36,064 nt of DNA from the NCBI GenBank assembly GCA_002412765.1, contig DHVR01000009.1:1-36064 (forward strand). Reading direction: 5' to 3'. A program made the translations under genes and the position numbers. This document shows, one piece after another, positions 23,855-31,672 of this stretch. The notes under the pieces are model-generated. The model was not told the DNA's origin and ran no database searches. It was given only the letters and a program-made list of their open reading frames with translations. Position 1 is the stretch's first letter. Each line of letters opens with the position of its first letter. This DNA comes from Leptolinea sp. UBA5203. Its GTDB lineage: Bacteria > Chloroflexota > Anaerolineae > Anaerolineales > Anaerolineaceae.

Positions 23855-25099
23855 ATGGAAATTATGCATCGCAGAGATCTTCCGAAAATACTTATTAGTG
23901 GTTCGAGCTATTCCACTGATAATGGGCAAGGCGTTTTTACGGTTAATTTGTGTGAGCGGTTGGCTGAACGGGGTGTTCAGGTGGCCGCTTTGGTTGGTTC
24001 ACCGGATGGAACTCCCCATGTTGTCCAGCAAAACGGTGTCAAACTTTACCAATTGGAATCCATTCCAGTGGATATCATTCGCAAAGGTGAACGGTATAGT
24101 TTTTTTCCAATTCAATCAATCCATAAGGCTTTTGATGATTTTCAACCGGATGTTGTCCATATCCATGATCATTATCCCCTAAGTATGCTCGTGTATCTTG
24201 AAGCCCAGCGGCGCGGCATCCATACGATGGGTACCAACCATTTCTTGCCAGAAAATCTTGCCCCCTTTATACCCTTCTATCAAACAGCGCCCCATGTAAT
24301 TTCCTGGGTTTTATGGCGTTGGATGATGGTTTTATATAATCGATTTCACCTGGTTACCACCCAATCTGCTGCCGCTTCAAAAGTTATGATCAAGAACGGA
24401 TTGATTCCACCGGTTGTAACCGTGTCCTGTGGGGTGGACCTCAGTCGTTTTTTTCCTAATCCAGGGATAAACCGATCACAAGTACGAAAACGCTTTCAAA
24501 TTGATCCTCAGCGAAAAGTGTTGCTTTACGTTGGTCGATTGGACCGTGAAAAGCGATTGGATTCTGTGATTGAGGCATTTCACCAATTACAGCGAACGGA
24601 TATTCAATTGGTCATTGCAGGAAAAGGCAAAGAATCAGATCGTTTAAAAAAGTTGGCGGCAAAAACCTGTCAACCCAATCAGGTTGTCTTTCCCGGATAT
24701 ATATCACAGAGTGATTTGAATCAATTATTAAATTGTGTCGATTGTTTTATCATGCCCAGTGATGCTGAACTACTGAGCATTGCCACATTGGAGGCCATGG
24801 CGAGTGGATTGCCCATTCTGGCAGCAAACGCATATGCATTAACTGAATTGGTCTCAGATGGCGTCAATGGATACTTGTTTTCGCCTCAGAATTCAGCAGT
24901 TATTGCTAGAACAATTGCCCAATTCTTTGATCATCCGGAGCAATGGGCGAGTATGAAGGCTTCCAGTTTAGAACGTGCAAAAAAACATGATATGGAATTG
25001 GTCATGAACCAATTCATTCATTTTTATCAAGTTGTGAAGGCAACAGGGAGCAATAAGAAAATCATCCTTTACCCTTCCAAGCATAAAGTCTCTAACTAA
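23855..25099 (+). CDS. GT4-family glycosyltransferase
   Basis: A 414-residue GT-B enzyme. The N-terminal domain starts ILISGSSYSTDNGQGVFTVNL, with HIHDHYPLSMLVY near 105-117 and GTNHFLP. The C-terminal nucleotide-sugar domain has VLLYVGRLDREKRLD and the E-x7-E motif region (AELLSIATLEAMASGLP, about 307-323). The layout resembles processive or lipid-linked GT4 enzymes that glucosylate diacylglycerol or similar membrane lipids, but the substrate cannot be read from sequence. GGAGA is 2 bases before ATG 23855; ATG 23864 is an alternative start. It probably forms a two-gene unit with the DedA-like gene and ends at the terminator at 25121. Confidence 0.85.
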   Translation: MEIMHRRDLPKILISGSSYSTDNGQGVFTVNLCERLAERGVQVAALVGSPDGTPHVVQQNGVKLYQLESIPVDIIRKGERYSFFPIQSIHKAFDDFQPDVVHIHDHYPLSMLVYLEAQRRGIHTMGTNHFLPENLAPFIPFYQTAPHVISWVLWRWMMVLYNRFHLVTTQSAAASKVMIKNGLIPPVVTVSCGVDLSRFFPNPGINRSQVRKRFQIDPQRKVLLYVGRLDREKRLDSVIEAFHQLQRTDIQLVIAGKGKESDRLKKLAAKTCQPNQVVFPGYISQSDLNQLLNCVDCFIMPSDAELLSIATLEAMASGLPILAANAYALTELVSDGVNGYLFSPQNSAVIARTIAQFFDHPEQWASMKASSLERAKKHDMELVMNQFIHFYQVVKATGSNKKIILYPSKHKVSN

Positions 25100-25120
25100 A
25101 TAAACTCATCTCTTTATCGA

Positions 25121-25151
25121 GGACGTTGGCCAATCCGCCAGCGTCCTTTTT
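25121..25151 (+). terminator. Rho-independent terminator after the GT4 gene
   Basis: GGACGTTGGC (25121-25130) pairs with GCCAGCGTCC (25137-25146) over 10 bp with one G-T pair and a 6-base loop, followed by five T. Confidence 0.85.
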
Positions 25152-25265
25152 GGTTCCCGTGTGGATTTCCTTCCAGGGAATAAGATCGAAAAGATTCGAG
25201 GTTACTCGATATCCAATAACAAAAAAGATTTACGCGATATTTACGCAATTTAATCAGTCAGCCTA

Positions 25266-25331
25266 TTTGTTCTAAGCCGCAGGATAGTATAATATAGACA
25301 TAATATGGTAATAATATAGTAATAATACAGG
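25266..25331 (+). promoter_or_regulatory. AT-rich promoter region of the sortase-like gene
   Basis: TATAAT at 25288-25293 with a TTTGTT-like hexamer 16 bp upstream, followed by repeated TAATAATA units spaced about 11 bases. The -35 match is poor. The repeats may simply reflect AT-richness. Confidence 0.35.
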
Positions 25332-25348
25332 TAGTAAACGGTAGGGCT

Positions 25349-26047
25349 ATGAAAACGAAATTTGCTCCGGCATCCAAAAAAATCACCCAATTTATTCGAC
25401 AACTCATCGTTTTTACTGTCCTCTTATCTGTTTCCATTCCTGTTTCGGCACAAGCTGCTGCCATTCCGCAGACTGGATCATCAACTATCGCTCCAGTTCA
25501 AAATAGTGTCCAGCTGGATACCCAAACAAACACTCAACCTGCCTTGGATTTATTTGTTGAAAATCTGGTCAATGGAAACGAAAACCAGATCGTTGGTGTT
25601 TACCAGAAAAATTTGTTTGCTCAAAAAGTAGTTCAACAGCCTGCCTCAGATCCAGCCTATGTAGCTCCTTTCAAGAATCAAATCACCCAATTTGGCATGG
25701 TCAATCAAATGACCGGCAATCTTGGTTTAATGGCTCATAATTATCTTTCCGGTGCTTTATTCTTTGATCTGAAAGTGGGCGATGAAGTCCAGGTTATTTT
25801 TGGGGATGGCGAAGTGCAGAACTTCAAAGTGGATCAGATTTTATCCTTCCAGGCATTAACCCCTGATAGTGTGTACTCTGATTTTGTTAATTTGGAGGAT
25901 GGTAAGAAGTTGAATGCCAGCCAATTATTTGAAAAAGCATATGCTGGAACTTACCATCTTACTTTTCAAACTTGTATTCGCAACGGCGATGAAGATAGCT
26001 GGGGACGGTTGTTTGTCATTGCAACGCCGTTTGATAGTCAATTATAG
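25349..26047 (+). CDS. Secreted sortase-like transpeptidase
   Basis: A 232-residue protein with a Sec signal peptide (basic start, hydrophobic core VFTVLLSVSIPVSAQA, likely cut after about residue 36). A low-complexity linker follows, then a C-terminal sortase-like domain. The catalytic triad can be placed as His130 (LMAHNYLSG), Cys209 (LTFQTC) and Arg220 (WGRLFVIA), with the usual GDEVQVIFGDGE strand between. Sortases join proteins to cell-envelope groups or to each other through a cleaved sorting motif. There is no C-terminal membrane anchor, no sorting-signal protein is in the window, and the domain is short, so activity is probable but not certain. It is a single gene. Confidence 0.75.
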   Translation: MKTKFAPASKKITQFIRQLIVFTVLLSVSIPVSAQAAAIPQTGSSTIAPVQNSVQLDTQTNTQPALDLFVENLVNGNENQIVGVYQKNLFAQKVVQQPASDPAYVAPFKNQITQFGMVNQMTGNLGLMAHNYLSGALFFDLKVGDEVQVIFGDGEVQNFKVDQILSFQALTPDSVYSDFVNLEDGKKLNASQLFEKAYAGTYHLTFQTCIRNGDEDSWGRLFVIATPFDSQL

Positions 26048-26205
26048 GTTCCCCAAACAAACTTATTTCAACTTGATTAACCCAAAATAATTGGATTTAT
26101 GACAAAAGGATGATGACAATTTCCTTGTCTATACCAATGATCTTACCCGGATAGTGATTAATCGGATGAATATGCAATAAATGTCATCAATTTTAGCTCT
26201 ACAGG

Positions 26206-26233
26206 TTGACAACTTGTCCATACCTTGTATAAT
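26206..26233 (+). promoter_or_regulatory. Strong sigma70-type promoter of the ilv-leu operon
   Basis: Perfect TTGACA (26206-26211) and perfect TATAAT (26228-26233) with a 16-bp spacer. Transcription should begin near 26240, just before leader peptide 1. Confidence 0.9.
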
Positions 26234-26258
26234 AGACAAATAAATCGGATAAAAACCT

Positions 26259-26351
26259 ATGCAAACAATAAACTTTTTCTTCCTAGTCAGTATTCTAATT
26301 TTGGTCCTCGTCATTATTGAGAGCCAATTTACGCTTGGGAAGGCAAAGTAA
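26259..26351 (+). CDS. Leader peptide 1 (30 residues) of the ilv operon attenuator
   Basis: A tiny ORF directly after the promoter. Residues 9-20 (LVSILILVLVII) are branched-chain amino acids in 11 of 12 positions. This is the hallmark of a ribosome-stalling leader peptide that reports charged tRNA-Leu, -Val and -Ile. The ribosome site is weak. Its codons 26-27 (CTTGGG, with the preceding G) form the 5' arm of an antiterminator (26333-26339). It is too short to be an enzyme; a small membrane peptide is a less likely alternative. Confidence 0.85.
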   Translation: MQTINFFFLVSILILVLVIIESQFTLGKAK

Positions 26352-26401
26352 TACTTCTGGAAACAGGAAGCCGCCCAAGCAAATTGGGCGGCTTTTTTTT
26401 T
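26333..26401 (+). promoter_or_regulatory. Attenuator 1: antiterminator and terminator pair
   Basis: Terminator: AGCCGCCCAA (26369-26378) pairs with TTGGGCGGCT (26384-26393), 5-base loop, T-run 26393-26401. Alternative: GCTTGGG (26333-26339, inside the last codons of peptide 1) pairs with CCCAAGC (26374-26380), which uses the terminator's 5' arm. A small hairpin (CTTCTG / CAGGAAG) sits between. A ribosome stalled in the Leu/Ile/Val run leaves GCTTGGG free and allows read-through; one reaching the stop codon covers it and lets the terminator form. Confidence 0.85.
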
Positions 26402-26420
26402 ACAAAATAGGAATATGATC

Positions 26421-26522
26421 ATGAATCTCTTCAATCTAGTCGTCGTCATTATTAGCATTATTCTCCTAGTCCTTGTTATTTTTCAAGGGGCTAATCAGTG
26501 CTTGGGCGGCAGCAGAAAGTAA
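26421..26522 (+). CDS. Leader peptide 2 (33 residues) of the ilv operon attenuator
   Basis: A second tiny ORF after terminator 1. Residues 6-20 contain 14 branched-chain residues of 15 (LVVVIISIILLVLVI). ATG 26421 is 8 bases after AGGA and is preferred to the in-frame ATG at 26415. The end of the peptide (QGANQCLGGSRK) is encoded by bases that include the antiterminator arm CTTGGGCGG (26501-26509). The same layout as leader 1 points to a duplicated unit. Confidence 0.85.
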   Translation: MNLFNLVVVIISIILLVLVIFQGANQCLGGSRK

Positions 26523-26576
26523 AACTTTCCAAAGCCATTGGAAATCAGAATCCGCCCGAGAGGCGGATTTTTTTTT
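26501..26576 (+). promoter_or_regulatory. Attenuator 2: antiterminator and terminator pair
   Basis: Terminator: AATCCGCC (26549-26556) pairs with GGCGGATT (26562-26569), loop CGAGA, T-run to 26576. Alternative: CTTGGGCGG (26501-26509) pairs with CCGCCCGAG (26552-26560) over 9 bp with one wobble. A 7-bp hairpin (TTTCCAA / TTGGAAA, 26526-26544) lies between the arms. It is the same mechanism as attenuator 1, directly before the ilvD ribosome site. Confidence 0.85.
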
Positions 26577-26593
26577 ACCCTTAGGAGGCAACA

Positions 26594-28297
26594 TTGCGTT
26601 CAGATAACATTAAACTCGGATACCAAAGATCTCCCCATCGTTCTTTATTACGTGCGACTGGCATTACCACCACGGATATGAAGAAACCCTTTATTGCTGT
26701 TGTTAACTCATACGTTGATATTATTCCTGGTCATGTTCATTTACAGGAGTTTGGCAAAATCGTCAAACAGGCCATCCGTGAAGCGGGTGGGGTGCCCTTT
26801 GAATTCAATACCATTGGCATTTGTGACGGCATCGCCATGGGCCATCAGGGCATGAAGTATTCCCTGCCATCCCGCGAGTTGATTGCCGACAGCGTAGAGA
26901 CCATGATGGAAGCCCATCAATTTGACGGCATGGTTTGCATCCCGAACTGTGACAAAATTGGTCCAGGGATGCTGATGGCAGCTGCCCGATTAAATATCCC
27001 CACCATTTTTGTTTCCGGCGGCCCCATGGCTGCAGGGCGTATGGCGGATGGCCGGGCTGTGGATTTGATCTCCGTGTTTGAAGCGGTGGGTTCCGTCAAA
27101 AGCGGCACGATGACCGAAGAACAGTTAGCCGAACTTGAAGAAAAAGCCTGCCCAAGCTGCGGTTCCTGTTCCGGCATGTTCACAGCCAATAGCATGAATT
27201 GTTTGATGGAAGCCCTGGGCATCGCTTTACCTTACAACGGTACAGCCCTGGCAAAATCAGCAGAACGGGAAGACCTGGCACGCAAAGCCGGAGCATTGAT
27301 CCTGGATTTGGTAAAAAATCAGGTAACCCCTGACCAGATCATGACCCAGGCGGCTTTTGATGATGCCTACGCTTTGGATATGGCCATGGGTGGATCCACC
27401 AACACTGTATTACATGGCCTGGCGATCGCTTACGAAATGGGCTTGAAATACCCATTGGATCGACTGAATGAAATCTCTGACCGCGTGCCGCATTTGTGCA
27501 AGGTGAGCCCATCCAGCACGGTGCATATCGAAGACGTGCATACTGCTGGTGGAATCCCGGCTTTATTGAATCAAATGCAGACGGACAGGGTGCAGTTAAA
27601 CCTGGACCGTCCGACAGTGACGATGAAAAGCATGCGTGAAAATATCAGCGGATGTACTGTGCAGGATGCAAAAGTGATCCGCACCCGAGAAACTGCCTAC
27701 GCCCCTTCTGGCGGATTATCCATCCTCTTTGGAAATCTTGCTCCGAGGGGCGCAGTGGTTAAAACCGGGGGTGTCATCGACAGCATGAAGAAATTCAGCG
27801 GCCCAGCCATCTGCTTTGATTCCCAGGAAGATGCCATGGAAGGCATCATGGAAGGCCTGGTGAAAGCCGGAGATGTGGTCGTTATTCGCTATGAAGGACC
27901 ACGCGGCGGCCCAGGCATGCAGGAGATGCTCTCCCCAACCAGCGCGATCATGGGTATGGGATTGGGAGATCAGGTTGCCCTGATTACCGATGGCCGTTTT
28001 TCCGGCGGAACCCGCGGCGCCTGCATTGGGCATGTTTCCCCGGAAGCAGCAGCCGGCGGACCGATTGCTGTTGTCCAAAATGGGGATGTGATTGACCTTG
28101 ATTTACTCGGACATTCCATTTCGATCCGTTTGTCGGATGCAGAATTGGCAAGCCGCTTAAAAAATAAACCCGAACAAAAACGGACTATCAAGAGCCGCTG
28201 GCTGCGAAGATATGCAGAGCAAGTGACAAGCGCCGATACCGGTGCGGTGGTTCTTTCGCAAGCCGAATTTGAAAAGTTCAACTTGGAGGCAAAATGA
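26594..28297 (+). CDS. ilvD: Dihydroxy-acid dehydratase
   Basis: A 567-residue Fe-S dehydratase that turns 2,3-dihydroxyisovalerate and 2,3-dihydroxy-3-methylvalerate into the 2-oxo acids, the third step of valine and isoleucine synthesis. Cluster ligands are in NCDKIGPGM and CPSCGSCSGM, with the SVETMMEAHQFDGMVCIPNC region before and a C-terminal GRFSGGTRG motif. It begins with TTG: AGGAGG is 5 bases before TTG 26594, and no ATG is in a better place. A weak start codon plus two attenuators will keep expression low unless needed. Its stop overlaps the ilvB start by 4 bases (ATGA). Confidence 0.96.
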   Translation: MRSDNIKLGYQRSPHRSLLRATGITTTDMKKPFIAVVNSYVDIIPGHVHLQEFGKIVKQAIREAGGVPFEFNTIGICDGIAMGHQGMKYSLPSRELIADSVETMMEAHQFDGMVCIPNCDKIGPGMLMAAARLNIPTIFVSGGPMAAGRMADGRAVDLISVFEAVGSVKSGTMTEEQLAELEEKACPSCGSCSGMFTANSMNCLMEALGIALPYNGTALAKSAEREDLARKAGALILDLVKNQVTPDQIMTQAAFDDAYALDMAMGGSTNTVLHGLAIAYEMGLKYPLDRLNEISDRVPHLCKVSPSSTVHIEDVHTAGGIPALLNQMQTDRVQLNLDRPTVTMKSMRENISGCTVQDAKVIRTRETAYAPSGGLSILFGNLAPRGAVVKTGGVIDSMKKFSGPAICFDSQEDAMEGIMEGLVKAGDVVVIRYEGPRGGPGMQEMLSPTSAIMGMGLGDQVALITDGRFSGGTRGACIGHVSPEAAAGGPIAVVQNGDVIDLDLLGHSISIRLSDAELASRLKNKPEQKRTIKSRWLRRYAEQVTSADTGAVVLSQAEFEKFNLEAK

Positions 28298-29988
28298 AGG
28301 TAACTGGCGCACAAATATTTTGGGAATGCATGGTAAGAGAAGGAGTGGACGTTGTATTTGGTTTTCCTGGGGGAGCAAGCCTGCCTCTTTATGATGCTAT
28401 GGATGCCTATCCCGTCCGGCACATTTTGGTTCGTCATGAACAGGGTGCAGCCCATATGGCCGATGGTTATGCGCGCGCCAGCGGAAAAGTTGGAGTGGCC
28501 ATGGTCACCTCTGGCCCTGGTGCCACCAATCTGATTACGGGTATCGCCAATGCCCTGATGGATTCCATTCCCGTCGTGTTTGTGACCAGTCAGGTTGCCA
28601 GTCATTTGATCGGCTACGATGCATTTCAGGAAATTGATGTAACCGGCATCACCATGCCGATCACCAAACATAATTATCTCGTTACGGATGTTAATGAGAT
28701 TAATCACGTCATTCGGGAAGCATTTTTCCTTGCTAGATCAGGTCGTCCTGGGCCGGTTTTGATTGACCTAACCAAAGACGCTTCCATGGCATCCATCGAT
28801 TGGGAATATGATGATTCCCCCATGCAATTACCCGGTTATGATCCAAAACCGGTAGCGAAACAGGAAGATTTGGATGCCGCCCTGGCCTTGATTCAAAACG
28901 CAAAACGTCCAGTGATTCTGGCCGGTCAAGGGGTTTTGATGAGTGGCGCGATGGATCAATTGCGAGAATTCGCCGAAAAGACCCAAACACCGATTGCCTT
29001 AACCTTGCTGGGTATCGGGTGTATTTCGACCGAGCATCCCCTGCATCTGGGTATGATGGGCATGCACGGCGAAAAATGGGTCAATTTAGCCATTCAGGAA
29101 GCAGATTTACTCCTGGCATTAGGTATGCGTTTTGATGATCGCGTGATTGGTCGGGTGCAATCCTATGCTCCCCATGCAAAGAAGATTCATTTTGAATTGG
29201 ATCAATCCGAAGTGAATAAGAATATCAAGATTGATGTCGCTGTAATCGGGGATCTGAAGGCTTCTTTACAGAACCTGACACCCCGTGTTTCTGCTGCCAA
29301 CCATGATGAGTGGTTGAATACGATCTATGAAAATCGTGTGGAAGCAATGGCAGCCCGGGAAGCTAATCCGGCCCGCAGCCAGCACTTGCTTGTCCCGAAT
29401 GTGATTAAGGCCATTAGTGAAACCTGTGCCCAGCCCTCGATTGCGGTGACGGATGTGGGTCAGCACCAGATGTGGGCAGCCCAATCCTTTAAACGCAATG
29501 ATCCACACAGCTTTATCTCCTCTGGCGGACTGGGTACCATGGGCTTTGGTTTGCCGGCAGCGTTGGGTGCCAAAGTAGCCTGCCCTGAAAAATCAGTTTG
29601 GGTGATTGCAGGAGACGGTGGTTTTCAGATGACTCAGGCGGAATTATCTACTTCTGCTCAGTGGGGAATCAAGGTTAATGTGGCCATCATGAATAACGGC
29701 TATTTGGGCATGGTACGGCAATGGCAGGATTTGTTTTATGCGCAGAAGTATACGGCAACCCCGATTCAATCTCCTGATTTTGTGAAACTTGCCGATGCGC
29801 ATGGATTACCTGGCAGACGGATCACCCAGATGTCCGAGGTGCGAGACGCAATCCTCTGGGCAGAAAACCAAAAAGAAACCGTGGTTCTTGATTTTCGGGT
29901 AGAACCAGAAGAAAACGTGTACCCGATGGTTTCTGTCGGCTCTGCATTACATGAAATGATTTATCAACCAGAAAGTGATGAAGAATAG
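28294..29988 (+). CDS. ilvB: Acetolactate synthase large subunit
   Basis: A 564-residue thiamine-diphosphate enzyme that joins pyruvate with pyruvate or 2-oxobutyrate, the first committed step. Visible are the catalytic Glu in RHEQGAAHMADGYAR, the FAD-type middle domain, and the ThDP/Mg motif GDGGFQMTQAELSTSAQWG ... NNGYLGMVRQWQ near residues 447-480. Length is typical for the biosynthetic enzyme. It is translationally coupled to ilvD by a 4-base overlap, and the regulatory subunit gene follows. Confidence 0.96.
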   Translation: MKVTGAQIFWECMVREGVDVVFGFPGGASLPLYDAMDAYPVRHILVRHEQGAAHMADGYARASGKVGVAMVTSGPGATNLITGIANALMDSIPVVFVTSQVASHLIGYDAFQEIDVTGITMPITKHNYLVTDVNEINHVIREAFFLARSGRPGPVLIDLTKDASMASIDWEYDDSPMQLPGYDPKPVAKQEDLDAALALIQNAKRPVILAGQGVLMSGAMDQLREFAEKTQTPIALTLLGIGCISTEHPLHLGMMGMHGEKWVNLAIQEADLLLALGMRFDDRVIGRVQSYAPHAKKIHFELDQSEVNKNIKIDVAVIGDLKASLQNLTPRVSAANHDEWLNTIYENRVEAMAAREANPARSQHLLVPNVIKAISETCAQPSIAVTDVGQHQMWAAQSFKRNDPHSFISSGGLGTMGFGLPAALGAKVACPEKSVWVIAGDGGFQMTQAELSTSAQWGIKVNVAIMNNGYLGMVRQWQDLFYAQKYTATPIQSPDFVKLADAHGLPGRRITQMSEVRDAILWAENQKETVVLDFRVEPEENVYPMVSVGSALHEMIYQPESDEE

Positions 29989-30010
29989 TCAATTAGACTT
30001 TGGAGGAAGA

Positions 30011-30559
30011 ATGACTCAAATAATTGCAGTTTTAGTAGAAGATAAGCCTGGGGTTTTAAATCGTGTGGCATCTTTGTTTCGACGAAGAGGCTTCAATATC
30101 GAATCCCTGACGGTGGGTGTGACGGAAAGCCCTGGCATCTCCCGCATGACCATCGTTGCGGAAACAGATTCAGTCGGCGCGGAAAGACTTCGTCTTTATT
30201 TGTATAAATTGGTTAATGTTATTCAAGTGGAAATCTTAACCAACGCATCCAAAATGTGCCGCAATCTGGCAATGATTAAAGTCAAAGCAAAAAGTGCAGA
30301 TCGAACTCAGATCATGCAATTGGTGGAAGTTTTTCGTGCCCGTGTGGTGGATGTGGCCACCGAATCACTCATCATTGAAGTGACAGGCGATAACGAGAAA
30401 CTGGATAGTATTGTTGAAGTTCTTCATCCTTTCGGTATTTTGGAAATGGTTCGTACCGGTATGGTTGTCATGGAACGAGGATCAAAAAGCTTGGCAGATG
30501 GAACAGCCCCGGTTGTTTTTCCCGCCTACTTGAGCATGGAAGAAGCGTTCGCTGCATAG
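30011..30559 (+). CDS. ilvN: Acetolactate synthase small (regulatory) subunit
   Basis: A 182-residue regulatory subunit. The N-terminal ACT domain (residues about 3-75, IIAVLVEDKPGVLNRVASLF and FNIESLTVG) binds valine for feedback inhibition, and the C-terminal ALS_ss_C domain follows (KVKAKSADRTQIMQLVEVFRA onward is typical). The frame is open from 29975 inside ilvB, but ATG 30011 follows GGAGGAA by a few bases and matches the family N terminus. The tail (PVVFPAYLSMEEAFAA) is slightly longer than usual. Confidence 0.95.
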   Translation: MTQIIAVLVEDKPGVLNRVASLFRRRGFNIESLTVGVTESPGISRMTIVAETDSVGAERLRLYLYKLVNVIQVEILTNASKMCRNLAMIKVKAKSADRTQIMQLVEVFRARVVDVATESLIIEVTGDNEKLDSIVEVLHPFGILEMVRTGMVVMERGSKSLADGTAPVVFPAYLSMEEAFAA

Positions 30560-30592
30560 CGAAAAAATTAAACATCAAACAGGAGATTAATG

Positions 30593-31645
30593 ATGGCAAA
30601 GATAGATTTTGGCGGCGTGATTGAAGATGTGGTAACCCGGGATGAGTTTCCCCTTGACCGTGCTCGTGAGGTTCTTAAAGACGAAGTTGTAGCCGTGTTG
30701 GGATACGGCGTGCAGGGACCTGCCCAATCGCTCAACATGAAAGAAAACGGCATCAATGTAATTGTTGGACAGAACCAGGGCAGCCGCAATTGGGATAAGG
30801 CCGTGAAAGATGGTTGGGTTCCCGGGAAGACATTATTCTCCTTGGAAGAAGCCGCTGAAAAAGGGACCGTCATTCAATATCTGGTCTCGGATGCCGGACA
30901 GATGAAATTCTGGCCGACTTTGAAAAAATACCTGACCCCCGGTAAGGCACTGTATTTCTCGCACGGTTTCTCTGTGGTCTATCACTCACAGACCGGCGTT
31001 ATCCCCCCCAAGGATGTGGATGTCATTTTGGTGGCTCCCAAAGGTTCCGGCACCAGTGTGCGGGCTAACTTTTTGGACGGCAGCGGTATCAACAGCAGCT
31101 ATGCCATCTATCAGGATGCCACGGGCAATGCCTTGGAACGCACCCTTGCTTTGGGTGTGGCTGTGGGTTCAGGATATTTGTTCCCCACCACTTTCGAGAA
31201 GGAAGTTCATTCTGATTTGACCGGTGAACGCGGCATTTTGATGGGCGCTCTGGCCGGTGTGATGGAAGCTCAGTACAACCTGCTGCGCAGCCATGGACAT
31301 ACCCCCAGTGAAGCTTTCAACGAGAGTGTTGAGGAATTAACCCAAAGTTTGATCCGCTTGGTTTCCCAAAATGGTATGGATTGGATGTATGCCAATTGCA
31401 GTACCACTGCCCAACGCGGCGCATTGGATTGGCGTCACGCTTTCCGCAAAGCCACTGAACCTGTTTTTGACGATTTATACGAAAGTGTGGTTAGTGGCGA
31501 AGAGACGCGTGTCGTACTGGAAGCCAACGGCGCAGCCGATTACCAGGAAAAACTGGATGTTGAATTGAAAGAGATGCGTGAATCCGAAATGTGGCGCGCT
31601 GGCGCTGCTGTGCGCTCCTTAAGACCAGAGAATTGGAAGAAATAA
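30593..31645 (+). CDS. ilvC: Ketol-acid reductoisomerase, Bacteroidota/eukaryote-like type
   Basis: A 350-residue enzyme that isomerises and reduces acetolactate with NAD(P)H. The nucleotide motif is VLGYGVQGPAQS, with SHGFSVVYH and the metal-site regions DLTGERG and EAFNESVEELTQSL. The residues after the glycine motif (VGQNQGSRNWDKA) and the C-terminal CSTTAQRGALDWRHAFRKA stretch resemble the plant/yeast/Bacteroides variant rather than the common 330-residue class I form. From the loop sequence I cannot decide cofactor preference. ATG 30593 (7 bases after AGGAG) is preferred over ATG 30590. It follows ilvN by 33 bases. Confidence 0.93.
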   Translation: MAKIDFGGVIEDVVTRDEFPLDRAREVLKDEVVAVLGYGVQGPAQSLNMKENGINVIVGQNQGSRNWDKAVKDGWVPGKTLFSLEEAAEKGTVIQYLVSDAGQMKFWPTLKKYLTPGKALYFSHGFSVVYHSQTGVIPPKDVDVILVAPKGSGTSVRANFLDGSGINSSYAIYQDATGNALERTLALGVAVGSGYLFPTTFEKEVHSDLTGERGILMGALAGVMEAQYNLLRSHGHTPSEAFNESVEELTQSLIRLVSQNGMDWMYANCSTTAQRGALDWRHAFRKATEPVFDDLYESVVSGEETRVVLEANGAADYQEKLDVELKEMRESEMWRAGAAVRSLRPENWKK

Positions 31646-31672
31646 TTTACAACAAAGGGTTGAAATAATCTT

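Noticed and set aside
26421..26522. SecG-like or other small membrane protein
   Set aside because: The hydrophobic run with VLVIFQG recalls SecG, but the ORF has only one such run, lacks the rest, and its end codes for the antiterminator arm.
26240..26594. T-box riboswitch before the ilv operon
   Set aside because: No T-box core sequence or specifier-loop layout is seen; leader peptides with overlapping alternative arms explain the region.
27970..28707. Minus-strand ORF of 245 codons spanning ilvD and ilvB
   Set aside because: Runs across two certain genes; an antisense shadow.
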